The position numbers and the translations under genes are program-made. 64,000 bases of DNA, taken from contig JAJIRX010000181.1 in the NCBI GenBank assembly GCA_023853785.1, forward strand, positions 62,001-126,000. Reading direction: 5' to 3'. How positions within the stretch are numbered: position 1 is the first letter of the stretch; each line of letters opens with the position of its first letter. Shown piece by piece: positions 11,433 through 23,473 of this stretch. The DNA is from Psilocybe azurescens (lineage: Eukaryota; Basidiomycota; Agaricomycetes; Agaricales; Agrocybaceae). Under the pieces are notes generated by a model. It was not told where the DNA came from. It saw nothing but the letters and a program-made list of their open reading frames with translations, and ran no database searches.

Positions 11433-13718
11433 ATGGATTCACAGGACGACATGGAATACGAGCACCAACAAGACGCGTATGCAAACGAAGAGTCCCAGGA
11501 TTCTGAGCAGCAAACACAGACTCAGTCTACACAACAAGCTTCTCAGCCTCCGCCCGTCACTTTCGACGGGCACCTGTGGGGTTCTTGCAACCTTGCAGCG
11601 GAACGCTCACTCGCATTGATTTCTGGAAATTGAATCCTCGATATACCATTGGCAGAAACACTGACACCAACCAAGTTGTTCTGCCGGGGTACAAAGTCAG
11701 TGAGTGCAGCCTTCATTCAACTTACAATCAACCATGTAGCTCAACGTCTCGAACTCAGGTAACACCCACTGTACTATCACCTGGGATGGTAAGGATGTGG
11801 GGTCTACTATTCTGGTAACCGATTTGTCCAGTAACGGAACTTATGTGCGTCTCCTTTGAAAGCTTCGCGCTACTCATATAAGATTTATGTTCATGCCTTT
11901 AGATCAACGGGGAGAAGATCGGGAAAAACAACACACGCATTCTTCACGAAGGAAATGAAATTGCATTTGGTACATCCATTCCACAACCGCAAAACGATGG
12001 GCTCGAAGATTATCGTGCGTGTTGATAACATGATGTTATATATGTTGCTCATCCTCGAAATCATCAGGATTTGTCTATCGTCATTTGGCATGTGGTATGC
12101 CAACAGAAGGCCTGTACGCTCATTACGATCTTGGCATAGAGCTTGGAAAGGGTTCTTTTGCGACTGTTCGGAAAGCAATTCATCGTGCCACCGGACAATG
12201 GTACGCCGTAAAGATGATTGCTGCGAGCAAGGCTGTTCGAAACGGTGGGCAAACGTCAAGAAACTCAACCTTTGCCCGCGAAATTAGCATCATGGAGAAG
12301 CTAGAACATCCAAATATCTGTAAACTTGTAGAAGTCTTCTTTCAAGAGGACAACAGCATCAGTGAGCGGTTTTTCTTTATTGTATGATAACTGCTAAGTT
12401 GGTGCAGATCTGGTTCTGGAACATGTTGACGGTGGAGATCTGTTGGAACACATTCTTAAAAACGGTGGACTAGGTAAAGCGTCTTGGTTGATATGTTATA
12501 CAATGTCTGACACTTGCCTCTGTGATCCAGCCGAAGTAGACGCTAGAGACATCACGTATCAAATTTGCGATGCACTGGCAGTAAGTTAATCGTTAATCCT
12601 GCAATGCTCTTGACTTAGTGCACAATAGTATATTCACTCTAAAGGAGTCACCCATCGCGACCTTAAACCTGAGGTTTGTGTTATCCACTTACCATCTCTT
12701 GTGGAAGGCTGACGTCGTACAGAACGTCCTTCTCACTGCGGATAAACCCCGATTGTGAAAGTGGCCGATTTCGGCCTTGCTAAAGTGGTAGACAGCTTGA
12801 CAATGCTGAGAGTGCGTCGCATATGCTGTTCATTTAAGTTACTAACTGACGCTTCATTTAAAGACCATGTGCGGAACCCCAAGCTATCTAGCGCCAGAAG
12901 TCGTGAGATCCGACAACATCAACGGTTACGACAACCTTGTTGATAGTTGGAGCGTCGGTGTTATAGTCTTCTCGATGTAAGTTCTCACAAAGTTATCTGT
13001 TCGACTTCATTTAAGTGCCTTTATTCCAGGTTGACCAATTCTAGCCCCTTCATTGAGGACGAGACAGCAGATGTTAGGACTCGTATCCTCCAGCGTACGG
13101 TGGATTGGAATACTCTCAGCAACTGTCCCATCAGCGTGGAAGGTATGAAGCTTTTGCTCCTATTCTGTTGACATTGACCCATTTATCTTGACCTTCCGCT
13201 ACCCAGCGCATAACTTCATACGCAGTCTCCTCGAGGTAGACGTCCGTCGCCGTCTATCCTTAACGAATGCTCTCAGGGACCCATGGCTAGCCAGTCACTT
13301 TCCTTATCACCTCCATCCCGGTGTTTCCATGACCGCTACTATTAACAACGATGCCGATATGGCCCCCGACGAGAATGAGCGACCAGGCCCTGACAATGGA
13401 AACAATTCCCGTGCCCCTTTACAACGTCGAAGTATGGTGCTTTCACAAGCTGCGGAGGCTGGCGATGATCTTATTGAACCTTCTTGGGAAATGATAGCCT
13501 ATGCCAGCTCGAGGGAAGAACCTACTAACCCTACCCATCCTGTTGTTAAAGGCCACAACAAACGTGTCCGCGCAGATTTGACTCCCCTTCCCGAAGAAGT
13601 ACTGGATGATACAGACATGAATGCATCTGTTCTTGCTCCCCCTGAAATCAATGCCAATGGAAAAGACGGTCAACCTCGTCGTTCCACTCGTCGGAATAAG
13701 GTTGCTCGTATGACCTGA
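11433..13718 (+). CDS. Checkpoint serine/threonine kinase, Chk2/Cds1/Rad53 type (FHA + kinase)
   Basis: The N terminus is a cluster of SQ/TQ sites ([19 protein letters not shown]), the targets of ATM/ATR-type kinases. An FHA domain follows, with the phospho-Thr-binding signature YTIGRNTD ... [11 protein letters not shown]. The kinase domain has the glycine loop [10 protein letters not shown], the catalytic lysine in YAVKMI, the catalytic loop THRDLKPEN, the magnesium-binding ADFGLAK, and [11 protein letters not shown] with SWSVGVIVF. The tail ends in a basic stretch ([13 protein letters not shown]) that could be a nuclear signal. Its role should be relaying DNA damage and replication stress signals. 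Two single-base breaks interrupt it: G11578-11581 (one more G gives [11 protein letters not shown]) and C12747-12750 (one more C gives [12 protein letters not shown]). Other introns join in phase. Confidence 0.92.
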
Positions 13719-14117
13719 TTTTAACTGTATATACTGTATCAAACCCAGGGTTCTCCATCTTGCTCATCTGCGTTCATCTTTGTGTATTTTTTGACTGTAC
13801 ATATCAATTTCTTTTGGAATCACTTTCTGTTAGTTGTCGTATCTTCGTTCTTATCACCAATGCTATGACGTTTTGACGTAGTATTCACAGCCAGGTTGCA
13901 TTACGCATCTGTACGTTGGGCACTATGATTGTGGACATGTGCATCAGAAATATTCATACGACCCATCTAAGAGCGAAATGTAAGTGGAGATTCAACGGTA
14001 ATTAGCTATGTGCATTTGAAAATTGAAAAACAGCGTTGTGAAATCAAACAAGTATTGATTGGGAACGGTAGAAGCCTCAATCCCATTTCAAAGTAAGCTA
14101 CGGATGTCCAAGGACAT
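13719..14117. other. Convergent intergenic region (3' ends of two genes)
   Basis: About 400 bases lie between the stop of the checkpoint kinase on the plus strand and the stop of the zinc-cluster gene on the minus strand. The stretch holds no recognisable ORF with a domain. It must contain both 3' untranslated regions; A/T-rich runs are present but no single polyadenylation signal stands out. Confidence 0.35.
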
Positions 14118-15562
14118 TTAGTCGGCATCAGCAGACGGTGAAGCTGTCGAAGCATCTTTGTTGACAGTTTCAACGGAATCCAATAGCTTCTTCTTCCGCA
14201 TCCCTCGTCGACTTTCCGTCGGGTATTCACATGGAAGTGAGCGTCTTTGGCATTGACTGTCAAAATGTGAGTACAGAAATAGGAGTATATTTGAAATTGA
14301 ATTGACACGGACTTGCAAGTTTTATTAGTACTCCCAGGAACAGGAGGACCACAGGCAATCTTCCTACCCCGACAAAACAGACAGGCTAGAGGCGGTTTTT
14401 TCTCTAGCTGGCGTTTTGTCGGGAGTGGGCTCAAAGGCATCGATGGACGCGATGGAGGTAACGGAGAGCCAGGTAGCGGCCCCATCCATGCTGTTCCAGA
14501 AGGGTTTGGGGAATTCGGTGCCTGGGAAGGGATGCGAGAAAGTGAACGCGGATGACGATGCTCGAGGCGATGCTGACCAGCGGCGCCACGACTGCCTGAA
14601 GATGAATTATTAGGCAAAGATTCAGGTTCATGATTGATGGTCTTATTAGAGCGCAATGCTTCCGACGGCCTCCTTCTCGCCATCGCGAGAGGTGGTGCAG
14701 GTATCTGAGTCTCCTCACGGTTGGATAATTGGGTATCAGACATTTCAACTGGCATGGGTATAACAGATTCGGGAATATCTTCCGAGAAGCGACTATGAGG
14801 CGGAGAACCTGCAAGTTCTGTCGTAGATTCCGATTGGTAATAAGGATGTCGAGTGGGAGAGTGGACATCGACGAGAGAACCGACTTCACTTTGATTCACG
14901 GTATTTGGATAAGCGTGTTCGTAATTAGCATGTTGGTTATATGATGGAACATAGTGTGTTTCAACACTAGGGGTCTCCGACTGGCCATTAGGGAACTGTT
15001 GTTCTTGGGTATAATAAGCTGGGGGGAGTTGCTGCGACGGAACAGTATACGATGGGGTGGTATTGCTCTGTTCGGGATAGTATGATACAGGATCTGGACT
15101 TGTCTGTGTTGAAATTAGACTAGCAAAGTGAGAAACGAATGACGTCGTCGCTCACAGGTGTATAGTAGTGGCCCGATTGCAAATTGGCTTCATGACTGGT
15201 TCCCAAGTCAGACTGGTTGGGCTCTAGCCCTGTGTTGGAATATTCGTAATACGCCCGAGTGGAATATTGTGAAGCCACCTCTGCAGGCCTGCTTTGCAAA
15301 GCTCCGGTCTCGACAGCAGTGTAGCCACGATCAAGGCCAGAGCTTGTTAAAGAGCTGTCATATTGGAAAACAGGGCCCCCGAACGATTGGTTTATATCAT
15401 ACGTGGTTGTTGTGTATTGTGGGGGCCCCAAATGCTATCGTGGTATCGTGCGTCAGGGAAAACCCTGTAAAATTGCTGTTGACGCTCCCGCTGGTAATCC
15501 TGGAAGGGAGTCAATGGTGGAGAACTATAGGACGAAGAGGCGGGAGGGGACTCTGCATACAT
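14118..15562 (-). CDS. Zn2Cys6 binuclear-cluster transcription factor (zinc cluster at C terminus)
   Basis: The protein is mostly low-complexity Ser/Pro/Tyr/Gln-rich sequence, with a GAL4-type zinc cluster close to its C terminus. The cluster reads C-LF-C, C-x6-C, then, across an intron with phase-checked borders, TCNQC-QRRSLP-C (C-x2-C-x6-C ... C-x2-C-x6-C), followed by basic residues RRGMRKKK. A C-terminal position is less common than the usual N-terminal one. The stop is TAA (complement 14118-14120). The first in-frame ATG is at 15562, but the open frame continues upstream (ISQRKLFWFHDDAFLSS), so a 5' exon is likely missing. The frame breaks at the G5/C5 run 15421-15425; one more base restores WGPPQYTTTTYD. 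It should bind DNA in the nucleus; the targets are unknown. Confidence 0.8.
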
Positions 15563-15806
15563 GGTGGGAGTGGAAGAAAGAAAAGCATCGTCGTGGAACC
15601 AGAAGAGCTTTCTTTGGGAGATTTCCAACCCTGAAGGGTTGGCAAACGTTTTAGTTAAGATTGCGCATGAAAAGCGCCTTTTTGGATAATCTAATCAATG
15701 AAATCAAGGTTACTGGCATGTTGCCTCGGTGTGTATTCGTACGTAAAGAAGCGAATAACTCGCACTAGATAGATGCTAATCGCAGAATTAAATTAAGACC
15801 TCAACC

Positions 15807-18183
15807 CTAACTGCCCTTCGATGGCACCCAGATCCGTTCCTCTTGTTCGTCTCCTGTCGTATAACCTTCTCCTTCACTGCTCAGCGCCCATTCATCAAGC
15901 AGCGGTCCTTGTCCGAGGCTTGGTACCTTCGCCCCCGTTTCTTCAAAAAGGTGACAATCTCTGAAGCATACCGCCAACCTTCCGGAAGGGCGTTATCTGC
16001 GCCACTTTCCGAAGGTTTTACAACATCCCCACCAAACATCCTTGCCAGATGCGGACTTGCGTTCACCTTTCGGTCTTTACCAACACAGGTCAGATGATCA
16101 AAGAAACCAGCCAGTGCATTCACAGCTTCAACACGAGACCTTAACACATGGCGCACAAGGCGACGCGAGGGAGGTCTGCGAGTCGGTCGCGTCTTCGCTT
16201 TAGGTTCAGTGTGCAGATTAAAGTCGGTGGGGCTCCCTGGAGCTGCCGGTATTTCTTCTGGTGCATTAGGTGTCGGTGTTGCAGGCTTGTCAATCCACTG
16301 GTTCGCAGGCGGAATTCGAGGTTTAGTGTACTGGGAGAGTGCTGTCATCGAAAGATCCCATCTTCTGGGAGTCCAAACGCCGACCAGCACACGCCACGCA
16401 GCAATGAATCGCTTGGCACTAGTAGAAGAAGGTTAATAAAAGCCCTTTGAACCGAGATGACGCTCCACCAACCGTTCATAGTTGCCTTTACAAGAAAAAT
16501 TAGCAAATTTTTCAGAAAAGGGCGGCGATCGGAGCTTACCATCTATCATCCTGACATGATACACAGCAAACAGATAAACCAACGTTGCAGCCAGCAAGGC
16601 TCCAAGACTTGTATACCAGAACATAGCCCATAAGAAAAAGAATGCAGCGGGATAGATCAAGAGTAATGAGAGTAATCCGAAAGCAACTTTGTTTTGTGCT
16701 TGGGTTTCTTCTTCATTTTCCACGAGCTTGGCGCCCACGCGACCCATAATATAAACAGGGCTGTGAACAAGGAGAGGAATGAAAAAGAATGGAAGTTGAA
16801 TTAGAGCAGCGATGGAATCGCGAATGAGAATCAAAGGGTGTACAGACGACTGGGAACAGTCGCAGGGGTATTGGGATCCAAGGAACGTGGAAGTGGGAGA
16901 GACGACAAAACCGAATTCGACAGATGAGAAGACTGCAGTAATGAATAATATTCAAGTAGACGTCGTTTGGCCGCCTTGAAGTTGGGGGTTATGTCCGGAC
17001 TCGAGAAAAGATCAACGAGCCTAGGAAAGTCGTCAGATAGGGTGAAAGCAAATGAAAAGGTAAACGACAAACGTTTGTGATATGGGCACGAAATCTTCGA
17101 GATTGATAGATCTGTCTTTCTCCCAAAGAAGTTCACGAGCCATTCTGGCGGCATAAAGAGTATCCCTGAATCAATTATAAGTAATCAATTACCATTGGAC
17201 ACTGGACACTGGGTTACTCACCAATCTGGAGCATTGATACTTGTCGAAACCAGCTCACGCTCAATGGAGCGAGTTAGGCGCTTGACGGCAGCGCGCGGTT
17301 CACCCTCCACATCAGACAAGAACTGTTCTTTGTATGGGTCCATAGTGAGTGGGCGACCAAATCTGCCCAGAATAGTCAAAAGAATATCTTGGCGAAAGTG
17401 AGAAGATAACATACTCCATGATGACCTACATGAACACAAATTAGATGGCGCGTACCAGATAATGGCAAGGAACTTACGCCGCTCCGATACTTTGACTTGT
17501 TCGTATACACAATTGACACGGGAATGATAGTAACGTCTCGTAAATCGCCATTCGCTGCATGTTCTTTCGCCCATTTAGTGTACTCCAAAGCTGCCCAAGC
17601 AGCACCGTCCTTGACTTGCATAATTCTTGGTTCCGTGTAGCTGGTTCCTTCGGGGAACAAAGCTACAGCATCGCCCCTGGCCAGCGCATCGATTGTTCCT
17701 TTGAATAGAACCTGTCGATCCTTGGATTTTCGATCGACAGGAATGTTACCTGAAGAGTAAAGGATCCAACGCATGACAGGATGCACGAAGAGACTCGCTT
17801 CATATTTTATTCAGAGAACAGAAAAAATTGTTTAGAGGAAGAAATACAATACCTTTACTCCAATAGTTGAGTATCCTTTGGTACGGGAATCCCACCGCTA
17901 GTTTGAAATCTTAGAAGTGTCAAAGAATTGCATGAACAAGACTCTTACAAAGTACCACAGGGTCTAACATCATGTTGTGGTGAGTCGCGGTCCTGTTCAG
18001 AAAGGCTGCTTCAAATAAATATCCCTTTCATTCAAAGTACACGACATACACTATGATAGGGCCTTCCTTGGGGACATTTTCGCCTCCTATAACGCGGACC
18101 TCATGGAAAAACGAGTCGACGGCGAGGCTGGAAATGAAGCGAATAAGGCGGTGAAGGGCTTTCGAGTCGTTGGGCTGCGCCAT
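15807..18183 (-). CDS. PlsC-type acyltransferase (glycerolipid acyltransferase family)
   Basis: The catalytic HX4D motif is visible in THHNMMLDP. Block III lies in NIPVDRKSKDRQ and the acceptor-binding motif is ALFPEGTSYTEPR. Two or more hydrophobic helices follow in the C-terminal half (LIQLPFFFIPLLVH, FGLLSLLLIYPAAFFFLWAM), then a Lys/Arg/Pro-rich tail. The start ATG at 18183 opens MAQPNDSKALHRL. A phase-checked intron joins DGNYER to AKRFIAAWRVLVGVW. The true C terminus is read only after adding one base to the run 15932-15936: the frame then ends RIWVPSKGS with TAG at 15807-15809, instead of stopping at 15881. The enzyme should transfer fatty-acyl groups to a glycerol-3-phosphate or lysophospholipid acceptor at the ER; sequence does not settle which acceptor. 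Confidence 0.85.
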
Positions 18184-18503
18184 GAAGGAGTTGTGGGCGC
18201 GCGCAGTGGCTCTAAGGTGACTTTATAGCACGACCAAAGGGATAGTATGCGAAGAGAGTAAACTTTGCAAGGACAGCTCTCCAAACGAGTCTATGTACTG
18301 CAATGTGCTTTCACGTGATTTGCATCCGCCCAAATGGAATTCAAATTAAAAGGGACCATCAATCGGGATTTATTGAACATCAAATGTTACAAAGTTTGGG
18401 GGAAAGCGTTAATAAAGCACGTAAATAATAAAAGCGTGTAAGTACGTAGGTCGTCCTCCCAGGTATATCATTAACAAATCGGTTCGTGAACAAAGTAGCG
18501 TAA

Positions 18504-21500
18504 TCAGTCATCGTGCCCATCTAAATCTCTTTTGTGAACTTGCTGTCGAGGACCCGGCGTCAACGGTTCAGGTTCTTCGCTAATTGAAAGCTCTGAGCTT
18601 TTCCACTTCTGCGAGTTTGACAGTGGTTGCTCTTCAACCGGATTAGAATGGCTGAGAGCGTGTTCCAAGGCTAAATCGGAAATGCGTCGTCAGATTACCA
18701 CGAAATTTAAACAGTAAGCAAAGTGCAGTACCCTTTTCTCCTCGCTTTTTCAAGCGCAATGACATGGCTGCTTGGAGGGAATCGATGTATAGATCATACT
18801 TGACGATTTCCCTAAGTAGGTATTGGGATTTTTCTTCCCAGTTGCTTTGGGCTTTCATGGCGTTGGAAGATCGCGCAGCGTACTAGGAAACGAAGATAAT
18901 TAATCATCAGGACCCGTCTGTTAACAATGAAAAAGGAAAGGCACTTACCAATGCTGCCATTGGCCCCCGCAGGTCATTATGGACCTCAAGGTCCTTCTTG
19001 AGAGAGGTCACATGCTTCCGCAAAGCGTCGAGCTGTGTCTCCTCATCATGGACACTAGAAACCGTGGGCGGCAAAGGTGGCTTCCATTCATTGATGAACG
19101 TTTTATCCGATCTAGGAGTATACGGCCCACGTATAGTAGCGGAACCATCCTTCCAGCCATATTTACTCCTCGTGCTTTTCCCACTGCGCACGCTAACAGT
19201 GTCCGGAATATCCGGCTCTCTCTGGAAATCGACCTGCGATTGAGAGCGCCCAGATCCGTACGTGTCAGCCACTCTACTCCATCCATATTCCATATTCGAG
19301 ACGCCGCCGGCTAGGGGCTCCTTACTTGTCCTAGCTGCCCAATAGTTGCACGTTGATACCCATTCATTCACGAGTTCCTCTGTTCCGGCCTGGAAGAAGT
19401 ACACGCCACGATTGGCTAGAGTCAAAACCATGCAATACGGCCTCTTGTTGTAACCGGGAGGAGGTAGCGCGTGAGCGAGAGAATGGGCAAGAGAAATCTC
19501 GCCAACTGATTGGGCATTGGCCTGAAAAAAAAAACCCCACGAGTATTAACAGACATCCGTATACAAGAGAGAGTAAAAACGCTTACAAGCCAATTTCCGC
19601 CTCCAAAGGTCCCCGACGCGCCTGAATTGTGATCGCCAAAAGTAAACATGTTGAGCATTCCCTTCTGAATGACCACAAAAACGTCTAGCCACGCCTTGTC
19701 TTTCGCTCGCTTGCCAGCGGATTCCCAATACTGTTTACGACAAAGCATGCCCTCTTTCGCCCAGGGCGCGCCGAGTAAAGCCAATTCCTCATCCGAGATG
19801 CTAATCGTGGTCGATGTCGAATCTTCGCTATGCACACTTCTATCATCATCCTCTTGCGCTTCTCGAATGATGGTGTGTGACAGATTGGAAGCAAAACCCA
19901 ACGTAGGATTGAGGAACGAAGAACTTGACCCGTACATAGCCTATCCCCCAATTAGCCCACCCATAAGGAAAGAACTGACACCAAATCGCACCTCGTGTGT
20001 AGAAGTAGCAAAACTTGGGGATGGGCTGACTCTACCATCGATGCTGCTATTGCTACTGTAAGGACTAGCGCCCGATTGCACGCTAAGGATGGATTGCAGT
20101 CCGCGTATACTCCCCCGCTTGAATGTGGTCAACCGATCAGGCTGGCTCCGCAAACTCCGGTTTCGCATCATCCCGCTGCCACCAGGACTGAGTGAAGAAA
20201 CCGACGACCGTGTCAAGCTCGAATTCAGCGGCTGAAGGATCTGCTGATGCTTAATAGCATTATACATTTCCTTTGAAAAAGAAAGACGACGAAATGCAAT
20301 TAGTTTCGTCATTCCCTACTGAGAATATAATCTTTAACAAACCTTGAGCAGACCTTCCAAATCGTTTTCCCAAGCGCGAGTATTTTGCCGACTAGGCGTC
20401 ATCTGCTGCTGCTGCTGCTGCTCGTGACCATTGGAAATCTGCACAGAAGCCGTACTTCCATTCGAGTGCAGCACTGTACCCAGCTTCTCCGCCGGCGACG
20501 CAGGAGATACCGGAAGCGACATAACAGCTTCCTTCGAGACACTATTCCAACTTGTGATACTGTCACTCCTCTTCGACCGAGTACCCATCATTTCAGTATC
20601 CTCTGAACCGCGCACACTGCTACTGCAGTCATCGTAAGTGAGATCAGAGCTCGACAACCGCGCAGCCGTGTTGGGCTGGAGTTGCGTCTGAATGGCCGAC
20701 ACGGTGTTGCGTACAAACTGCATGCGTGACATACGCGAACTCAACTCGGCAACATGAAGATCAGTGTTGAGGAGCAGCAGCGAATAAGACACAGCGTGTA
20801 CAATATCTGACAGTCAAAACTTGATTTTAATAACCAATAATAATAAAACAACTAAATCATCACTTACTAGCGCTTCCATAAACACCACCAGGATTACAAT
20901 CCCAATACCGACGACTGAACTGCTCCAAAATCCTATCAACCTGTTGCGTCTCACCCTTCAGGTACAGCTTCCCGCACAAACGCCTGAAAGCAACGTCCAA
21001 ACGAAGTCCTGCAAAATCGAAAAAGTCGACATAGTGCCTCAGAGCAGCCTTATTAATAAGCCCACTACACCGCTGCCGCGTCAGAAACACAAATGATGCA
21101 TACACCAAGCAAGAGAGGACTCACTGCCCACCCAACCACTCTGCAATTTTCTCCTTCGCCAAAAAGTCCTCATCCTCATTCCAACAACGCGAAGCCATAT
21201 CCTTGCCTCTTGTTTCCATATCCTCCTTATCCTCACCAGTAATAATCGGAGTGGTAGATGATGTCGACGGAACAGACAACGATGACGACGCCACAAAGTT
21301 ATGCGAGCTCCTCTTTGTAGCTGCCGCACGAAGCTTAATTGCCAGCTGTTCTTCGTCCATAGCTGAAACAAGGGATGGCTCCGAGCTCGAGGCCGTCGAA
21401 CGGTGCAGAACACGGAGCCGATTGCTGTCGCCGCGTGGGCTAAGGGTGGGACTCTGACTTTGGCTCAGGCTAGGAGCAGCCAATGCCGTCGGAGGACCAC

Positions 21501-23266
21501 TTCTCGATCGAAGAGGTGTCAGCTGCCTCAAAGGTGTAGTGGTAGTGGTAGTGGTAGTGGTAGTGGCGGCATGGCCAGGCGACAGCTGCAAGGATGAGCT
21601 GCGCGGTGGGATGAGCGCAGTCGGTGCAAAATATCATCGTCACCCTTCGTAGGGAGTTCCCGGGTGCCAGCAGCAGCATCAGCAGACCTTAGTGCTGGAT
21701 TGCGGAGATCCAGCGGAACCGTGTCCAATGTCGACAGCTCTCCCTTGAACACGTCCAAAAGCCCACTTAGAGAATTCGGAGGCTCAGGGGTCGCGGTAAC
21801 ATTAGCATTAGAAATAGTCTTCACGGTTTCGCTGACACTCATGCTTCTCCGTTTCGGAGTGACAGGGATGGGAGGTAAAGGGGAGATTTTTTCTGAATAC
21901 GGAATAGGGCTAGTGGTGGCGGGTGTGCTAGTGATGTCCTGCATATCGACGATGGGCGGGAGAGGTTTCCTCGACGGCAGCACTCTTTGTGTCCTGTCCC
22001 TGTCCCTGTCCCTCTCGGGCACACGCATAGTCGAATATACATCCGCTATAGGCGACGTGCGATGCTCCGCAGGAATAGCAGGAACAGGGGGAGGCGGTGT
22101 GAACGAATTCACCAGTGACGAAGGCGGTTGGGACGCATCCGTTTTCTATAGATACGCACATAAATATCCCATAAGACTATCATCAGCACTTCATAGCAAC
22201 ACAACTCACCGATCGTTCTCTAACAGTATTCTGCCCCATCATCTTTCCCCAGAGCGCACTCGTCTTTGCTCGCACTGATGACTTCTGGGGCTTGATACAC
22301 AAATGATGAAGATGATGATGAGTAAAGCCTGGGAGGGGACTATCATAAGCCACAAGAACGCACTTTAACAGTCCCGTTCTCTTTATACCGATGCGGACTC
22401 GTGAGCACCCAATCAGCCGGACCTCCCTCCGAAGGAGAAGCCACCAACGTCGACGACGACGCCGTGTGTCTATGCTCAGGCATCGGCGGCGGCGGCGACT
22501 CGCGTCTCTTCATCATCTGGGCGCCGCTACCGCCGCCGCCACCACCACCACCACCACCACCACCACCACCACCACCACCACCATTACCCAACACCGCACC
22601 CCCCCTCTCCTTTGCCTTCCTCAACAGCGTCGCCAGATCCGGGCTGCTCGATGTCCCGGGCGAGCGATACATCGACCGTCTATTCGTTTGTCTCTCAGCC
22701 TCTTCCACATCCAATCCTAGATCATGCGAGGAAGATGAAGGCGACGGACCCAGCTGCGTTGCCGTCGTCGTGGTTGTCGCCGTGCCCGCCGACAATCTCC
22801 TCAGCGGGGTAGGTGTCGGCGGAAGAACGGTAGGCGTTGACGGCTGAAGCGAGACTCTTGTGATGCCACGATGCGTCTGGGGTGTAGCCGCATTACTGCT
22901 GCTCGCATAGCTCCGATTCGGACTCTGTTCAACCCCCAAAGAATTCATATCCAATCCCTCCTTGAGCACCACGGTGCCTTCTTGCTTGAGAGCTTGCTCA
23001 AAATCGAGGTCGGTGCGAGATACACGACGATGTAATTGCTTGCTGCCATTCAAATCATTGTGTGCAACTGGTTGGAGACCGGACGGATAAGCCGAACGAG
23101 GTCCTTGTGGGCGTATCGGAGCTGTTTGTTGTCGAAAAAGAGACGCCAGGATGAAATAACGGTACGATGTGTACGAGTTGGAAGAGCAAAGAAAGGTGTG
23201 TGTGTATAAAGTTCCAACTTTAGCCTTAATTGGTTCCGAGTTTACATCAGAAGTAAATTGCCGCAT
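18504..23266 (-). CDS. Sec7-PH domain Arf guanine nucleotide exchange factor (EFA6/Yel1-like)
   Basis: A long disordered N terminus carries a poly-Gly and a poly-Thr tract. It is followed by a Sec7 domain: FLAKEKIAEWLGG, then LRHYVDFFDFAGLRLDVAFRRL, LKGETQQVDRIL with the glutamic-finger Glu, and SYSLLLLNTDLHV. After a Gln-rich linker comes a PH domain (MLCRKQYWESAGKRAKDKAWLDVFVVIQKG ... GVYFFQAGTEELVNEWVSTCNYWAAR) and a coiled coil (QLDALRKHVTSLKKDLEVHNDLRG). It should activate Arf GTPases at the plasma membrane or endosomes. The stop is TGA at 18504-18506. The ATG at 23266 is the first in frame, but a more distal first exon is possible. Between about 21600 and 21660 the frame needs one extra base. 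Introns near 22112-22380 join in phase through VRAKTSALWGKMM. Confidence 0.85.
21535..21569 (+). repeat. GGTAGT-type hexanucleotide repeat coding poly-Thr (on minus strand)
   Basis: About five tandem copies of a GTAGTG unit lie inside the Arf-GEF coding sequence. Read on the minus strand they encode a run of about ten threonines upstream of the Sec7 domain. The alternating ACC/ACT codons suggest slippage of a 6-base unit. Confidence 0.85.
22528..22583 (+). repeat. ACC trinucleotide repeat coding poly-Gly (on minus strand)
   Basis: Three CGC-type triplets followed by about fourteen ACC triplets form an almost perfect microsatellite. On the minus strand, in frame with the Arf-GEF N terminus, it codes for a run of nearly twenty glycines flanked by GNG and SGAQMMKRRE. 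Such tracts vary in length between strains by slippage. Confidence 0.9.
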
Positions 23267-23473
23267 TTAGGCCCATTTTCTGTAAGTAGTACTTGTATGT
23301 GTAGGGAAAAAAATATTTGACAACATCAGATGTTACAGTCTATACATCGAATCGTAATACGAGAAAAAAAAAAAAGAAGTTAGGTAGAAGGACGTCGGGA
23401 AAGAGAATAAAAAGTATAAAAAAAAATATTCAAGCAAGAAGAAAAAGAAATTGGCATAATGGTATCTAGTGAA
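23267..23473. other. Short intergenic spacer with A-rich runs
   Basis: About 200 bases separate the 3' end of the GATA gene from the 5' end of the Arf-GEF gene, both on the minus strand. Poly-A runs of 9-12 bases occur near 23363 and 23420. It would hold the Arf-GEF promoter and the GATA-gene 3' region. Confidence 0.3.

Noticed and set aside
22401..22847. Plus-strand ORF with a long proline run
   Set aside because: It is the complement of the poly-Gly tract of the Arf-GEF.
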